A stretch of 56,516 nt of DNA from Hyalangium ruber. Lineage in GTDB: Bacteria > Myxococcota > Myxococcia > Myxococcales > Myxococcaceae. A model generated the notes under the pieces. The model had not been told where the DNA came from, searched no databases, and was given only the letters and a program-made list of their open reading frames with translations. Positions 36,351 through 49,005 of this stretch are shown one piece after another. Each line of letters begins with the position of its first letter. The first letter of the stretch is position 1. The position numbers and the translations under genes were made by a program. The stretch spans positions 1-56,516 of the forward strand of contig NZ_JAXIVS010000031.1 in NCBI RefSeq assembly GCF_034259325.1, written 5' to 3'.

Positions 36351-37760
36351 TCAGCGTCCGAGCTCGACGTTCTCGAGGACTCCGAGCGCGTCAGGGACCA
36401 GGAGGGCCGCCGAGAAGTAGACGCTGACGAGGTAGGAGGTGATCGCCCTATCGCTCACGTCCATGCGCTTCACGGAGAGGCTCGGCTCCACCTCGTCCGG
36501 GATGCCCGCGTTGTGGAGGCCCACGACGCCCTGGTCCTCCGCTCCGGTGCGGAGCACCAGGATGGAGCTCGTGCGCTCCTGGGTGATGGGGATCTTGTCA
36601 CAGGGCAGCAAGGGGACGCCGCGCCAGCCCATGAACTTGCTGCCATGCACCTCGACCACCGTCGGGTAGATGCCGCGACGGGTACACTCCTGGCCAAACG
36701 CGGCGATGGTGCGCGGGTGCGCCAGGAAGAACCGCGACTTGCGACGCCGGCTGAGCAGATCATCCATGTCATCCGGAGTCGGCGGACCGCTCCGAGCATG
36801 GACGCGCTGCTTGAGGTCCGCGTTGTGCAGGAACCCGAACTCCCGGTTGTTGATGAGCTCGTACTCCTGCCGCTCCCGCAGCGCCTCGATGGTCAGTCGG
36901 AGCTGCTGCTGGGTCTGGTTCATCGGATCGTTGAATAGATCCGCGACGCGCGTGTGGATGTTGAGCATCGTCTGCGCCACGCTCAGCTCGTACTCGCGCG
37001 GCCGGAGCTCGTAGTCCACGAAGGTGCCCGGCAGCTCCGGCTCACCCCGGTGGCCCGCGGCCAGCTCGATCGCCGCCTGACCCATCTTGTCCTGGGGCAG
37101 CTTCAGCCGCTTCTTGAACCCCTCGACGTGTGCCAGCAGCGTCGGGGACTGACGGATCAGCCCCTCGAACGCCTGCTGCGGCAGCGCCATCACCGTACAC
37201 GCCGTGGTCGCCTTGACCGTGAACGTCCACTGGTCGTTCGCCTCCACCACGGCCTGATCTCCGAAGTGGTCGCCATCCGCCAGCACATCGAGCACCACCG
37301 GATCGCCGTACTTCCCCTTGCCCAGCTTGTTGGCCTTGCCATGGGCAATCAGGAACACGTGCTCGGCGGGCTTGCCCGCCTCGACGATCAGATCTCCAGC
37401 CTTGTACTCCCGCTGGACGAACTGGCGCGCCAAGGTGTCCAGCATCCCCACTTCACCGTCCAAGCCGCGCAGCAGCGGCAGCTTGAGCAGCTCCTGGGGA
37501 ATGATCTCCACCTTGGCGCCGATGTTGCTGAAGTTGAGCCGGTCGTCCCCCACGGCATAGGTCAGGCGCCGGTTCACGCGATACACGCCACCGGACACCT
37601 GTACCCAGGGCAGCATCCGCAGCAGCCAGCGGGGAGAGATTCCCTGCATCTGCGGCTGCGTCTTCGTCGTCGTCGTCAGCTGCCGAGCACCCGCGGTGCT
37701 CAGACTCAGCAACTGCTGATCGACATCACTCCCACTGCCCGTGTTCACTGGATTCGCCAT
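36351..37760 (-). CDS. Family-2B encapsulin shell protein with cyclic-nucleotide-binding-like insert (shell 2)
   Basis: 469 residues, second of two shell paralogues. The HK97-type shell parts flank a cyclic-nucleotide-binding-like domain (about 97-220). Conserved shell segments include [54 protein letters not shown] and, in the C-terminal part, [19 protein letters not shown] and [16 protein letters not shown]. These match the EshA/SrpI-like family 2B. The nucleotide-pocket region reads [22 protein letters not shown] and lacks the Arg expected to hold the cyclic phosphate. It starts 44 bp after the stop of the first shell gene, with an AGGA ribosome binding site. With its paralogue it probably makes a mixed T=1 shell. 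Confidence 0.92.
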   Translation of the reverse strand: MANPVNTGSGSDVDQQLLSLSTAGARQLTTTTKTQPQMQGISPRWLLRMLPWVQVSGGVYRVNRRLTYAVGDDRLNFSNIGAKVEIIPQELLKLPLLRGLDGEVGMLDTLARQFVQREYKAGDLIVEAGKPAEHVFLIAHGKANKLGKGKYGDPVVLDVLADGDHFGDQAVVEANDQWTFTVKATTACTVMALPQQAFEGLIRQSPTLLAHVEGFKKRLKLPQDKMGQAAIELAAGHRGEPELPGTFVDYELRPREYELSVAQTMLNIHTRVADLFNDPMNQTQQQLRLTIEALRERQEYELINNREFGFLHNADLKQRVHARSGPPTPDDMDDLLSRRRKSRFFLAHPRTIAAFGQECTRRGIYPTVVEVHGSKFMGWRGVPLLPCDKIPITQERTSSILVLRTGAEDQGVVGLHNAGIPDEVEPSLSVKRMDVSDRAITSYLVSVYFSAALLVPDALGVLENVELGR

Positions 37761-37804
37761 GAGGTCTTCCTGAGCTGTGTCCGCGCCGCGGACGGCTTGC
37801 GTGG

Positions 37805-39205
37805 CTAGCTGCGGCCGATCTCGACGCTCTCGAGGATGCCGAGCGCGTCAGGGACGAGGACCGCCGCCGAGAAGTAGGAGCTGACGAGGTAGGAGATGAC
37901 CGCCTTCTCGTTGATGCCCATGAACCGGACATTGAGGCTGGGCTCGATCTCGTCGGGGATGCCGGCCTGGTGCAGGCCGACGACACCCTGGTTCTTCTCT
38001 CCCGCGCGCATCAGCATGATGGAGCTGGTGCGGCTCTCGCTGATCGGGATCTTGTTGCAGGGGAAGATGGGGATGCCACGCCAGGCGGGGACCATGTTGC
38101 CGCTCAGGTCGACGCTGGTGGGGTAGATCCCCCGGCGGCTGCACTCCTGCCCGAACGCCGCGATGGTGCGGGGGTGGGCCAGGAAGAAGGACGGGTCCTT
38201 CCACACGGTGGCCAGCAGCTCGTCCATGTCATCCGGCGTCGGCGGACCGCTGCGGGTGTGGATGCGCTGCTTGAGGTCCGCGTTGTGCAGGAGGCCGAAC
38301 TCGCGGTTGTTGACGAGCTCGTGCTCCTTGCGCTCCTTCAGCGCCTCGACGGTCAGACGGAGCTGCTGCTCGGTCTGGTTCATCGGCTCGTTGAAGAGGT
38401 CGGCAACGCGCGAGTGGATCTGCAGCACGGTCTGCGCCACGCTCAGCTCGTACTCACGAGGCGAGGTCTCGTAGTCCACGAAGGTGCCCGGCAGCACCGG
38501 CTCGCCCTTGTGGCCCGCGGCCAGCTCGATCGCGGCCTGGCCCGACGTGTCCTGCTTCTTCTTCATCCGGGCCTTGAAGTCATCCAGGTGCTTCTTCAGC
38601 GACGGCGACTGGGCGACCACCGCCTCGAACGCGTCCTGCTTCAGGAGCAGCACCGTGGCCGGGGTGACCGTCTTGACCGTGAACTGCCAGTAGTCCTGCG
38701 ACTCCAGCAGCGCCTGGTAGCTGTAGTGGTCACCGTCCGCCAGCACCTCGAGCACGGTCTGGTCGCCGTACTTGCCAGCGCCGATCTTGTTCACCTTGCC
38801 GTGGGCAATCAGGCAGATCATATCCGCCTCCTTGCCAGCCTCGGTGATGACCTCGCCCGCCTTGTAGTCCTTCTGCACGAAGCGCTCGGCCAGGGCGGTC
38901 AGCACCCCAATGTCCTCGAAGCCTCGCAGCAGCGGCAGCTCGCAGAGCTCCTGCGGGATGACCTGCACCTTGGCGCCGGTGCTGGTGAACGTCACCCGGC
39001 CGTCGCCGACGGCATAGCTCATGCGGCGGTTGACGCGGTACACGCCACCGGACACCTGTACCCATGGCAGCAGCTTCAGCAGCCACCGGGAAGAGATGCC
39101 CTGCATCTGCGGGACGGTCTTGGTCGTCGTCGCCAGCTGGCGCGCCGCCGCCGTCCCAAGGCTCAACTGCTGCTTCTCTGCTTCATCACCAGGCTTAACG
39201 GCCAT
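37805..39205 (-). CDS. Family-2B encapsulin shell protein with cyclic-nucleotide-binding-like insert (shell 1)
   Basis: 466 residues. It begins [20 protein letters not shown], followed by [21 protein letters not shown] and [19 protein letters not shown], and ends in the same shell elements as its paralogue, with [22 protein letters not shown]-like residues in the last strand ([15 protein letters not shown]). The insert (about 95-215) is a cNMP-binding-like beta-barrel with pocket segment [19 protein letters not shown], which has neither the usual FGE triplet nor the phosphate Arg. Its ATG is 4 bp after the geosmin synthase stop and its ribosome binding site GAGG lies within that gene's last codons, so it is translationally coupled to the presumed cargo. 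Confidence 0.93.
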   Translation of the reverse strand: MAVKPGDEAEKQQLSLGTAAARQLATTTKTVPQMQGISSRWLLKLLPWVQVSGGVYRVNRRMSYAVGDGRVTFTSTGAKVQVIPQELCELPLLRGFEDIGVLTALAERFVQKDYKAGEVITEAGKEADMICLIAHGKVNKIGAGKYGDQTVLEVLADGDHYSYQALLESQDYWQFTVKTVTPATVLLLKQDAFEAVVAQSPSLKKHLDDFKARMKKKQDTSGQAAIELAAGHKGEPVLPGTFVDYETSPREYELSVAQTVLQIHSRVADLFNEPMNQTEQQLRLTVEALKERKEHELVNNREFGLLHNADLKQRIHTRSGPPTPDDMDELLATVWKDPSFFLAHPRTIAAFGQECSRRGIYPTSVDLSGNMVPAWRGIPIFPCNKIPISESRTSSIMLMRAGEKNQGVVGLHQAGIPDEIEPSLNVRFMGINEKAVISYLVSSYFSAAVLVPDALGILESVEIGRS

Positions 39206-39208
39206 CGC

Positions 39209-41958
<2,750 letters not shown>

Positions 41959-43164
41959 ATGGAGACCCAGACGACTTCGACGGGCGCAAGCACGAGTGCC
42001 CGTTCTCGGGCTTGCAGGTGGCCGTGGGGACAGCGAGCACACACGCGCATCGCCGAGGTGAGATCGAGCTGCAAGATGATGGAGCGGCTCGCGAGAGGAA
42101 ACGCTCACGCGGCGGAACTCGCTCAGGCCGCGGAGGAGCACCTCGATCGAGCGCTGCTGGCTGTCGAACGGAGGCGCGCCCCATGGATTCACCGGGGAGC
42201 AGCGATCGATACCGTGGAGACGAACATCAACGCGGCCATCTGCCTGATGCTGAGGTACATGCCCGCAGCGGAACTCCTGGGGAGGATGCCCGATATCCTC
42301 GCCACCCTCGAGGAGCATCTCCCCTCTCAGGATCAACACAGGCTCGCGGTCGACAAGCTCGTCCGAAACAAGCAGGCAACCCACACCCTGGACGCGAGCG
42401 AGCGAGCGGTCATCGTCAGCGCGGTCCGCTCCGCGCTGTGGGCCCAGGAGCGCGAGTACCTGCGCGTCCGCAGCTTCCGCAACATCGTCTACCTGCTCAC
42501 CGTGCTGCTCGCGCTGATCGTCACCGGTATCGGGATCACCACGTACCGAATCCCGACGATGCTCCCCATGTGCTTCAACCCTGAAGACGCGCTGATCGTC
42601 TGCCCCACGCAGAGCGTGAGCCTCAAGCTGCTTGCCCCAGTGCCTGCCAGTCTCTCCAAGCGGCTGACCGCCGAAGAGCTCGGTATCACGTTCGCGCAGG
42701 CGGCGCGCCCGGAGGACTTCATCGTCATCACCACCCTGGAGCCGACCTCCAAGGAGCTCAACGCGGCGTACCTGGTCGGAGCTCACCGAGGGGATTACCT
42801 CCTCTTGGAGGCGGTGGGGCTCATCGCCGCGGCGGTCGCGGCGGCCTTTACCCTGCGGCAGATGGGAGGCACCTCCGTGCCGTACAGCGTCCCCCTCGCG
42901 CTCGCCTTCCTCAAGCTGCCCACCGGCGCCCTGACCGCGGTGCTCGGCCTGCTGCTCATGCGCGGGGAGTTCGTCCCGGGCCTGTCGAACCTCGACTCCT
43001 CGGCCCAGATCGTCGCCTGGGCGGCGATCTTCGGCTACGCCCAGCAGATCTTCACCCGGCTCATCGACCAGCGCGGCCAGGCCGTCCTCAACGCCGTGGG
43101 TTCTCCGGAGAACCCCTCGACCCTGGATCAGCGGCTCGTCTCGACGATGAACGCGAACACCTGA
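41959..43164 (+). CDS. Membrane protein divergent from the geosmin/encapsulin operon
   Basis: 401 residues from ATG 41959 (METQTTSTGA), which has AGGGAG seven bases upstream; an in-frame start at 41878 is less likely. A cytoplasmic helical N-terminal half (about 45-195) contains repeated LARGNAHAAELAQ-type helices. The first transmembrane helix is at about 200-222, followed by an external loop with two Cys (MCFNPEDALIVCPT) and three or four more hydrophobic segments at about 295-315, 325-350 and 360-385. I recognise no named family. Its position over the shared operator region suggests co-regulation with geosmin production; an accessory role is inference. It converges on the hydrolase gene with 4 bp between them. 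Confidence 0.7.
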   Translation: METQTTSTGASTSARSRACRWPWGQRAHTRIAEVRSSCKMMERLARGNAHAAELAQAAEEHLDRALLAVERRRAPWIHRGAAIDTVETNINAAICLMLRYMPAAELLGRMPDILATLEEHLPSQDQHRLAVDKLVRNKQATHTLDASERAVIVSAVRSALWAQEREYLRVRSFRNIVYLLTVLLALIVTGIGITTYRIPTMLPMCFNPEDALIVCPTQSVSLKLLAPVPASLSKRLTAEELGITFAQAARPEDFIVITTLEPTSKELNAAYLVGAHRGDYLLLEAVGLIAAAVAAAFTLRQMGGTSVPYSVPLALAFLKLPTGALTAVLGLLLMRGEFVPGLSNLDSSAQIVAWAAIFGYAQQIFTRLIDQRGQAVLNAVGSPENPSTLDQRLVSTMNANT

Positions 43165-43168
43165 GGCG

Positions 43169-44122
43169 CTAGAACTGGCCCGCGCGCGCCTCGTCGAACG
43201 GGACGCGGAACGGCAGGTACGCCTGGTCCAGCCGGTGCGTGCCGCTCATGCCGTCGCCGTACTCGTAGTGGTGAACCACCGCCCCACGGCCCGCGTCGCG
43301 CGTGAAGTCCAGCGGGCTGTCGCCATCCCCCAGGCCGAACATCGTGGGGACGAGATCCTTGTCATTCACGTAGTGGACGTAGTTGGGGCCATCCGGATAC
43401 TTGCCGGCGGCCGCGCCGAACGTCTCCACGTTCACCTTGCCCAGCAGCTTCTCGGCGTCCGCCTGGGACAGCCCGTCCTCGATGCGCAGCCGGTTCGCCA
43501 CGTCTCCCAGCGCGCGGCTGAGGATGAGGCCGCCCTGGCTGTGCCCCATCACGTGGACCGAGCGCCCCGCCTTCAGCTCGGCGTAGATGGTGTCCGCCAT
43601 CGTGTCCACGGCGGGGTTGGTGCCCTTGTCCAGCTTGTCCTTCACGCACTGGGCCACGTCCGCGACCATGCCCTCGGTGGCGTTGTGGACACCGATGATC
43701 TTCGCGCCCGTGGTGTCCGCGATCTGCTGCAGGCTGCCGAACTGCTTGTCCTTCGTGTCGCCGATGCCGTTGACGTAGAGGATCGTCTCGGACGGGTTCG
43801 GGTTGTCCTTCGGCGTCACGCCCGGGATCTGGCTCAGCGGCGTGCCCGGAGCGAACGTCTGCCCCCCCGCCCCCACCAGCTTGCCGTCATGGACGAGGTC
43901 CGCCTTGTTCCCGCCAAGCAGGTCTCCCACGAACCCGGCCTTCTGCGCGACCTGGTCCTCGAACCCATCCACGAACTGGCCCAGCTTCCGCCCGCCCTGC
44001 TCGACGCCTTGACGCACCGTGTTACCCACGTTGCTCACGGTGTTCTGCGCCTTGTCCACGGTGTTCTGGACGGTGTTCTGGACGTGGTTGACGAGGTTCA
44101 GGCCACGCTGGATCAGGCTCAT
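43169..44122 (-). CDS. Lipase-like alpha/beta hydrolase
   Basis: 317 residues from ATG 44122 (MSLIQRGLN); a GTG at 44128 is the alternative. The first 45 residues are a low-complexity amphipathic stretch with repeated QNTV/GNTV units. The hydrolase part has ETILYVNGIGDTKD, the nucleophile elbow VHVMGHSQGGLILSR (Ser about residue 195) and a late DLVP plus HHYEYGDGMSGTH that could supply the Asp and His. No signal peptide. Similar N-terminal repeats plus GHSQGG occur in myxobacterial proteins of unknown substrate, some resembling secreted effectors. It converges with the membrane-protein gene. Confidence 0.75.
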   Translation of the reverse strand: MSLIQRGLNLVNHVQNTVQNTVDKAQNTVSNVGNTVRQGVEQGGRKLGQFVDGFEDQVAQKAGFVGDLLGGNKADLVHDGKLVGAGGQTFAPGTPLSQIPGVTPKDNPNPSETILYVNGIGDTKDKQFGSLQQIADTTGAKIIGVHNATEGMVADVAQCVKDKLDKGTNPAVDTMADTIYAELKAGRSVHVMGHSQGGLILSRALGDVANRLRIEDGLSQADAEKLLGKVNVETFGAAAGKYPDGPNYVHYVNDKDLVPTMFGLGDGDSPLDFTRDAGRGAVVHHYEYGDGMSGTHRLDQAYLPFRVPFDEARAGQF

Positions 44123-44157
44123 GCCCACATTCTCGTGAAGAGAGAGACGGAAGTTGC

Positions 44158-47100
44158 TCAGCCGCTGGCCTTGCCTCGGACGCTCTCGACCCGCGCCTCG
44201 GGCACGGCCTCCTGGGCCGGCACCAGCACCACCTCGACCGTGGTGCCCTGCCCCAGCTCACTGCGCACGCGGATCTCTCCGCCCATGGCCTGCACGTAGG
44301 AGTGGCAGATGGACAGCCCCAGGCCCGTGCCCATTCCCACGGACCGGGTGGTGAAGAAGGGCTCGAAGATGCGCGGCAGCACGTCCGCGGGGATTCCCGC
44401 CCCCGTGTCGCTCACCGCCACCACCACGCGGCCCTGCTCGTCCAGGCGCGCGCTGACCCGGATCTCGTTCTGGTCCACATGCCCCTCGGGGATGGCCTGG
44501 GTGGCGTTGATCAGCAGGTTGAGGACCACCTGCTCCAGCCGCGACGCGTCTCCCTGCACCGGTGGCAGCGTGCCGTAGTCCTTCACCACCCGGGCCCGCA
44601 GGCGCGTCTCCACCTCCGCCATCGCCAGCGCCGCCTCCAGCACGGCGCCCAGTTCCACCCGTCGCTGCTCCTGGGGATGGGCGCGCGAGAACGTCTTGAG
44701 CTCCTGGACAATGCGGCGCACCCGGTCCGCGCCCTGCAACGCCTCGCTGAGCGCCTGCTCCATCTCCCCCCAGCGCTCGGGATCGCCTTCGGGCCGAGCG
44801 CCTCGCAGCTCCTCCGCGATGTAGTGGAGGTTCGAGATGATGTAGGCCAGGGGGTTGTTGATCTCGTGCCCCACGCCCGCGGCCAGCGTGCCCACGGCCG
44901 CCAGCTTCTCCGCCTGGACGAGCCGCTCGCGCGTGTCCTGCAGTTCCTGGAGCCGCACCTCCAAGGAGGCGTTGACGGTGGCCAGCTCGCGGGTGCGGTC
45001 CGCGACATGGGACTTCAGCTCGCGCTCCCGCGCCCGCATCTGGCGCAGCCGCAGCCACACCGCCCCCAACACCAACAGCCCCACGGCCAGCACGCACGCC
45101 ACCCGGAAGGCCAGCGTCTGGTGCAGGCGAGGCGGCAGGTAGACCTTCAGCGTCGTATCGGGGGAGACCGGGCCGCCCTCCCGGGACTCCGCTCGCACCC
45201 GGAACCGGTAGTTCCCCGGCGGCAGCTGCGTGTAATAGGCCACGCGCCGAGAGCCCGCCTCGACCCAACCCCGGTCGAAGTTCTCGAGCCGGTAGCGGAA
45301 GCGAAGCTGATGGGGCGCGCTGAGGCTCGGAGAGGTGTAGTGGATCTCCACGTCACCCTTGCTCACGGTGACGCGGCCGTTTGCCTGGATGGGCACCGGC
45401 TGCCTGTTCACGCGCAGCCCCTCGATGAGCACTGGCGGTGGCGCCTGCGGCTGGGTCTGATTCTCCTGGCCCGGCGAGTAGGCGACGACGCCCTGCGTGG
45501 TGGGAAACCACAGCCGCCCTTCTCGGTCGCGTACCCCTCCCGGCACGCCGATGCCGTTGCACTCGGCCGAGCGCATGCCGTCCTCCACCCCGTAGACGTG
45601 GGAGCGCACCCGTGCGAGCCGGCCGTCGGCCACGGCCTCCAGCTCCGCCTGGGCGACGCGGAAGACGCCCTTGTTACAGCTCATCCACAGGTTGCCGCGC
45701 CCGTCCGAGAGGATGTGGAAGATGCGATCGTTGAACAGTCCCTCCGCGTGGGACAGACGGGTGAAGCGCCCCGCCTTCCAGCGGTAGAGCCCCTCGTCGG
45801 TGGCGATCCACAGCGTGCCGTCGGACTCCTCGAGGATCGCGTTGGGGTCGTCGTACATGGGCGACCCCTCCGCGCCCAGGATGACGATGCGGCCCTGGAC
45901 GATCGAGGCCAGGCCACCGTCCGCAGTGGTCACCCAGAGTCCTCCCTCGCGGCGCGGCAGCACCAGGGTGATGCTGTCGCCGGGCAGCCCCTCGCGTTGG
46001 CCGAAGCGCTCCACGCGCTCGCCGTCCCACCGGGCGAGCCCTGCCTGGGTGCCGAGCCAGACCGCGCCCGCGTCATCCACGTACACCGTGCGCACCGCGC
46101 CCGCGGGAAGCCCCTGGGCGGCGCCGAGCGTGAGGGTGATCGCCCCGGACTGCCAACGGCTCAGGCCCTTCTGTGAGCCGAACCAGAGGCTGCCATCCGG
46201 CCCCTCGGCGATCGCGTAGACGTTGGGGTCGAGCAGCCCCTCGCGCTCCGTCCAGGTGCTGCTCCGCCCCTCTTGCCAGCGCGTGACGCCCCCTCCCCGG
46301 CTGGCGAACCAGAGGCTGCCGTCACGCGCCTCGTAGAGGGCGGACGCGATGTCATGCGGCACACCCTCGGGCCTGCCGTAGGGCGTGAAGGGCGCCTCCT
46401 TGAGGCGGTGCATGCCGCCGTCCACGCTGATCCAGATGTTGCCCTCCGCGTCCTCCAAGAGGGTGATGACCGCGTCGTTCAGCAGCCCCTGCGAGGCATC
46501 CAGCGTGGAGCGCTGACCGTTGGCCAGCCGCAGCAGTCCCTTGCTCGCGCTGCCAACCCAGAGGGAGCCTGCCCGGTCCACCAGCAGGGTCGAGATGGCC
46601 GCACCCGGAAGGCTCGCCTCCGGCACGGGCCGCGATCTCCCCTCCTGAAGGTGGTACACGCTCCCCTCCCCGGTGCCCACCCAGAGTGTCCCGTCCAGCC
46701 CCAGCGCGAGCGCATGCACCGGCTTGCCGCTGCCCTCGAACGGCGGGCCCTCGCGCAGCGCCGAGCCATCCCAACGCTGCAGACCGCCGTTGGTCGCCAC
46801 CCACAAGGTGCCCGCCTTGTCCTCGGCGAGCGCGTAGACCCGGTTGCTGGCCAGCCCATTGTCCGTGTTCCACACCTGGAAGCGCCCATCGGCGAAGCGC
46901 ACCAGCCCCTTCTGGGAGGTACCCAGCCACAGGGCACCGTCACGCGTGGCGCACAGGACGCGGACGTGGCGCAGGTTGAGCCCCTCGGGCAGTGGGACGG
47001 AGAAGAAGTGGCCCTTGCGCAGTCCGCTCAGCCCCGTCTCCGTGCCGATCCACAGCGTCCCATCCGAACTCGTGGTGAGGGCGGGGATGGAGCGCGCCCC

Positions 47101-47418
47101 GAACTCGGGTGTGTTGTTGCGATCAAAGGTGGTGAAGCGCACCCCATCGAAGCGGACGAGTTCCTCCCACGTGCTCCCCCAGAGGTAGCCATCCGGGGTC
47201 TGCGCGAGCGACATGAAGGGGTTCTCCGGCAACCCGTCCATCGTGCGCCAGGTCTGCAGCGGCAACTGCCGCAGCGACTTGTCGGGGGCCAGGGCCGCCG
47301 CGCTCCTCCCCCACCCGAACAGCCCCAGCAGCGCCAGGACCGTGAGCACACGTGCGCCGCGATGGGTGGAGGGCAGCCGTATGGCCAGCGCGCGAGAGCG
47401 GCTTCGAGGAGAATGCAT
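44158..47418 (-). CDS. Sensor histidine kinase with two-component regulator propeller
   Basis: 1086 residues from ATG 47418; the start is uncertain because no clear ribosome binding site precedes it. Order: signal anchor, a long array of regulator-propeller repeats (about 45-690, each with a GxLWIGT-like core such as DGTLWIGTETGLSG), a Y_Y_Y-type sandwich domain (about 690-770, FRYRLENFDRGWVEAG), a transmembrane helix near 780, a short coiled coil, HisKA with the phospho-acceptor in AAGVGHEINNPLAYI (about 850) and HATPase_c (NLLINATQAIPEG, DTGAGIP, GTGLGLSIC). It ends without a receiver domain. The propeller should sense an external ligand, often a polysaccharide. No response regulator is adjacent. 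Confidence 0.9.
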   Translation of the reverse strand: MHSPRSRSRALAIRLPSTHRGARVLTVLALLGLFGWGRSAAALAPDKSLRQLPLQTWRTMDGLPENPFMSLAQTPDGYLWGSTWEELVRFDGVRFTTFDRNNTPEFGARSIPALTTSSDGTLWIGTETGLSGLRKGHFFSVPLPEGLNLRHVRVLCATRDGALWLGTSQKGLVRFADGRFQVWNTDNGLASNRVYALAEDKAGTLWVATNGGLQRWDGSALREGPPFEGSGKPVHALALGLDGTLWVGTGEGSVYHLQEGRSRPVPEASLPGAAISTLLVDRAGSLWVGSASKGLLRLANGQRSTLDASQGLLNDAVITLLEDAEGNIWISVDGGMHRLKEAPFTPYGRPEGVPHDIASALYEARDGSLWFASRGGGVTRWQEGRSSTWTEREGLLDPNVYAIAEGPDGSLWFGSQKGLSRWQSGAITLTLGAAQGLPAGAVRTVYVDDAGAVWLGTQAGLARWDGERVERFGQREGLPGDSITLVLPRREGGLWVTTADGGLASIVQGRIVILGAEGSPMYDDPNAILEESDGTLWIATDEGLYRWKAGRFTRLSHAEGLFNDRIFHILSDGRGNLWMSCNKGVFRVAQAELEAVADGRLARVRSHVYGVEDGMRSAECNGIGVPGGVRDREGRLWFPTTQGVVAYSPGQENQTQPQAPPPVLIEGLRVNRQPVPIQANGRVTVSKGDVEIHYTSPSLSAPHQLRFRYRLENFDRGWVEAGSRRVAYYTQLPPGNYRFRVRAESREGGPVSPDTTLKVYLPPRLHQTLAFRVACVLAVGLLVLGAVWLRLRQMRARERELKSHVADRTRELATVNASLEVRLQELQDTRERLVQAEKLAAVGTLAAGVGHEINNPLAYIISNLHYIAEELRGARPEGDPERWGEMEQALSEALQGADRVRRIVQELKTFSRAHPQEQRRVELGAVLEAALAMAEVETRLRARVVKDYGTLPPVQGDASRLEQVVLNLLINATQAIPEGHVDQNEIRVSARLDEQGRVVVAVSDTGAGIPADVLPRIFEPFFTTRSVGMGTGLGLSICHSYVQAMGGEIRVRSELGQGTTVEVVLVPAQEAVPEARVESVRGKASG

Positions 47419-47548
47419 GAGAGGGAGGCGGGACGTTAGCGTAGCGGCGCCCCGGACCCTGGAATAGTGGGTCCCCATCGCCTCAGCGCGCTCCCTGCCC
47501 TTTGACACCCAAAGGAAGCTTGGAGAGCCTGCAGGCTGCGAACACCTC

Positions 47549-48055
47549 ATGTGGATCTTCGGATACGGCTCACTCATCTTCCGTCCCTCCTTCCCCTTCG
47601 AAGAGCGCCGCGAGGCGTGGCTGAGGGACTGGGCGCGGCGCTTCTGGCAAGGCTCGACGGACCACCGGGGAACCCCCGAGGCGCCCGGGCGGGTGGTGAC
47701 GCTGGTGCCGGAGCCCGGCGCGCGCTGCTGGGGCGTGGCGTACCGGATCGCCTCCGAGCGCGTGGAGGAGGTGCTGGCCCACCTCGATTACCGTGAGCAG
47801 GGAGGCTACGAGCGGCACTGGGTGCGGCTGGAGACGCGTGAGTCCCCGCCTCCGTCCGAGGCGCTCATGTACGTGGCTGGCCCGACCAACCCCCTCTATC
47901 TGGGGCCCTCCGCCCTGGAGGAGATCGCGGCCGTGGTGCGCTCGGCTCACGGCCCCAGCGGCCCGAATCGCGACTACGTGCGGCTGCTGGCCGAGGCGCT
48001 CGCCCAGGCAGGCGAGCACGACGCGCACGTGGCGGAGCTGGCGCGGCTGCTCTAG
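47549..48055 (+). CDS. ChaC-like gamma-glutamylcyclotransferase
   Basis: 168 residues. The opening MWIFGYGSLIFRPSF is the YGSLIW-type motif of the ChaC/GGCT fold, and LDYREQGGYERHWV carries the probable catalytic Glu. The segment NPLYLGPSALEEIA matches the ChaC-type C-terminal part. Enzymes of this family release 5-oxoproline from gamma-glutamyl peptides; ChaC-type members act on glutathione. It is divergent from the sensor kinase and overlaps the convergent pseudouridine synthase by 4 bp. Confidence 0.9.
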   Translation: MWIFGYGSLIFRPSFPFEERREAWLRDWARRFWQGSTDHRGTPEAPGRVVTLVPEPGARCWGVAYRIASERVEEVLAHLDYREQGGYERHWVRLETRESPPPSEALMYVAGPTNPLYLGPSALEEIAAVVRSAHGPSGPNRDYVRLLAEALAQAGEHDAHVAELARLL

Positions 48056-49005
48056 CGCTTGCTCGCGCCACGCAGGCGGCCCACGGCTGCCTGGAAGTCC
48101 TCCGGCAGCGGGGCCTCCAGCTTCAGCGCCTTGCCCGTCCGCGGGTGCGTGAACGCGAGCCGCCAGGCGTGCAGGGCCTGGCGCCCCAGCGCCTCCTGCG
48201 CCTCGGCCACCGAGCCCTTCGCCTTGCGCCCCGCGCCGTACAATGCGTCACACAGCAACGGGTGGCCACTCTCCGCCAGGTGTACCCGGATCTGGTGTGT
48301 CCGACCCGTGAGCAGGTCCACCTCCACCAGCGCCGCGCCCTCGAAGAGCTCCCGCGTCCGGTACACCGTGATCGCCGGCTTGCCCTCCTTCACCTTCCCC
48401 GTGAACTTCTGCCGGTGGATCGGGTGCCGCCCGTACAGCGTCTCGATGCGGCCCTCTGCCCTCGGCTGACCATGCACCAGCGCCAGGTACGTCTTCTCCA
48501 CCGCTCGCGTCTTGAAGGCCTTCTGCAGCGCCACCAGCGTCTGCTCGTTCTTCGCGACGACCAGGCAGCCCGTGGTGTCCTTGTCCAGCCGGTGGACGAT
48601 GCCCGGCCGCAGCTCTCCGCCCACTCCCGCGAGATCCTTCACGCGGTGCAGCAGCGCGTTCACCAGCGTGCCCGACGCGTGCCCCGCGCCCGGATGCACC
48701 ACCATCCCCGCCGCCTTGTTCACCACCACGAGGTCCTTGTCCTCGTGCAGCACCTCCAGCGGCAGCTCCTCGGCCAGCGGGACGGCCGCCACGGGAGGCG
48801 GAACCCGCAACGAGAGCAGCTCTCCCCCGCGCAGGCGCGCGGAGGCCTTCGCGGGCCGACCGTCGGCCAGCACGTGGCCAGCTTCGATCAGCCCCTGAAT
48901 CCGGGAACGGGTGAGTTCGGTGAAGGTGCGCGCGAGGTGCTGATCCAGCCGCTCGCCCCGGGCCTCGGGCGGGACTCGGTGCTCGCGCGCCTCGGCGGCT
49001 ACCAA
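48052..49005 (-). CDS. RluD-type 23S rRNA pseudouridine synthase
   Basis: 317 residues. An N-terminal S4 RNA-binding domain (about 15-75, RLDQHLARTFTELTRSRIQGLI) is followed by the catalytic domain with LVVNKAAGMVVHPG, the active-site HRLDKDTTGCLVVAKN (Asp in HRLD) and VDLLTGRTHQIRVHL. All signatures of the RluA/RluD family are intact. It isomerises uridines in 23S rRNA (RluD acts on positions in helix 69). It sits 6 bp over the DUF507 gene end, so the two may be co-transcribed. Which site it modifies cannot be told from sequence alone. Confidence 0.93.
   Translation of the reverse strand: MVAAEAREHRVPPEARGERLDQHLARTFTELTRSRIQGLIEAGHVLADGRPAKASARLRGGELLSLRVPPPVAAVPLAEELPLEVLHEDKDLVVVNKAAGMVVHPGAGHASGTLVNALLHRVKDLAGVGGELRPGIVHRLDKDTTGCLVVAKNEQTLVALQKAFKTRAVEKTYLALVHGQPRAEGRIETLYGRHPIHRQKFTGKVKEGKPAITVYRTRELFEGAALVEVDLLTGRTHQIRVHLAESGHPLLCDALYGAGRKAKGSVAEAQEALGRQALHAWRLAFTHPRTGKALKLEAPLPEDFQAAVGRLRGASKR

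Noticed and set aside
36338-36359. Terminator between the paralogue B gene and shell gene 2
   Set aside because: GGACGC and GCGTCC pair over only 6 bp and overlap the shell stop codon; too weak to call.
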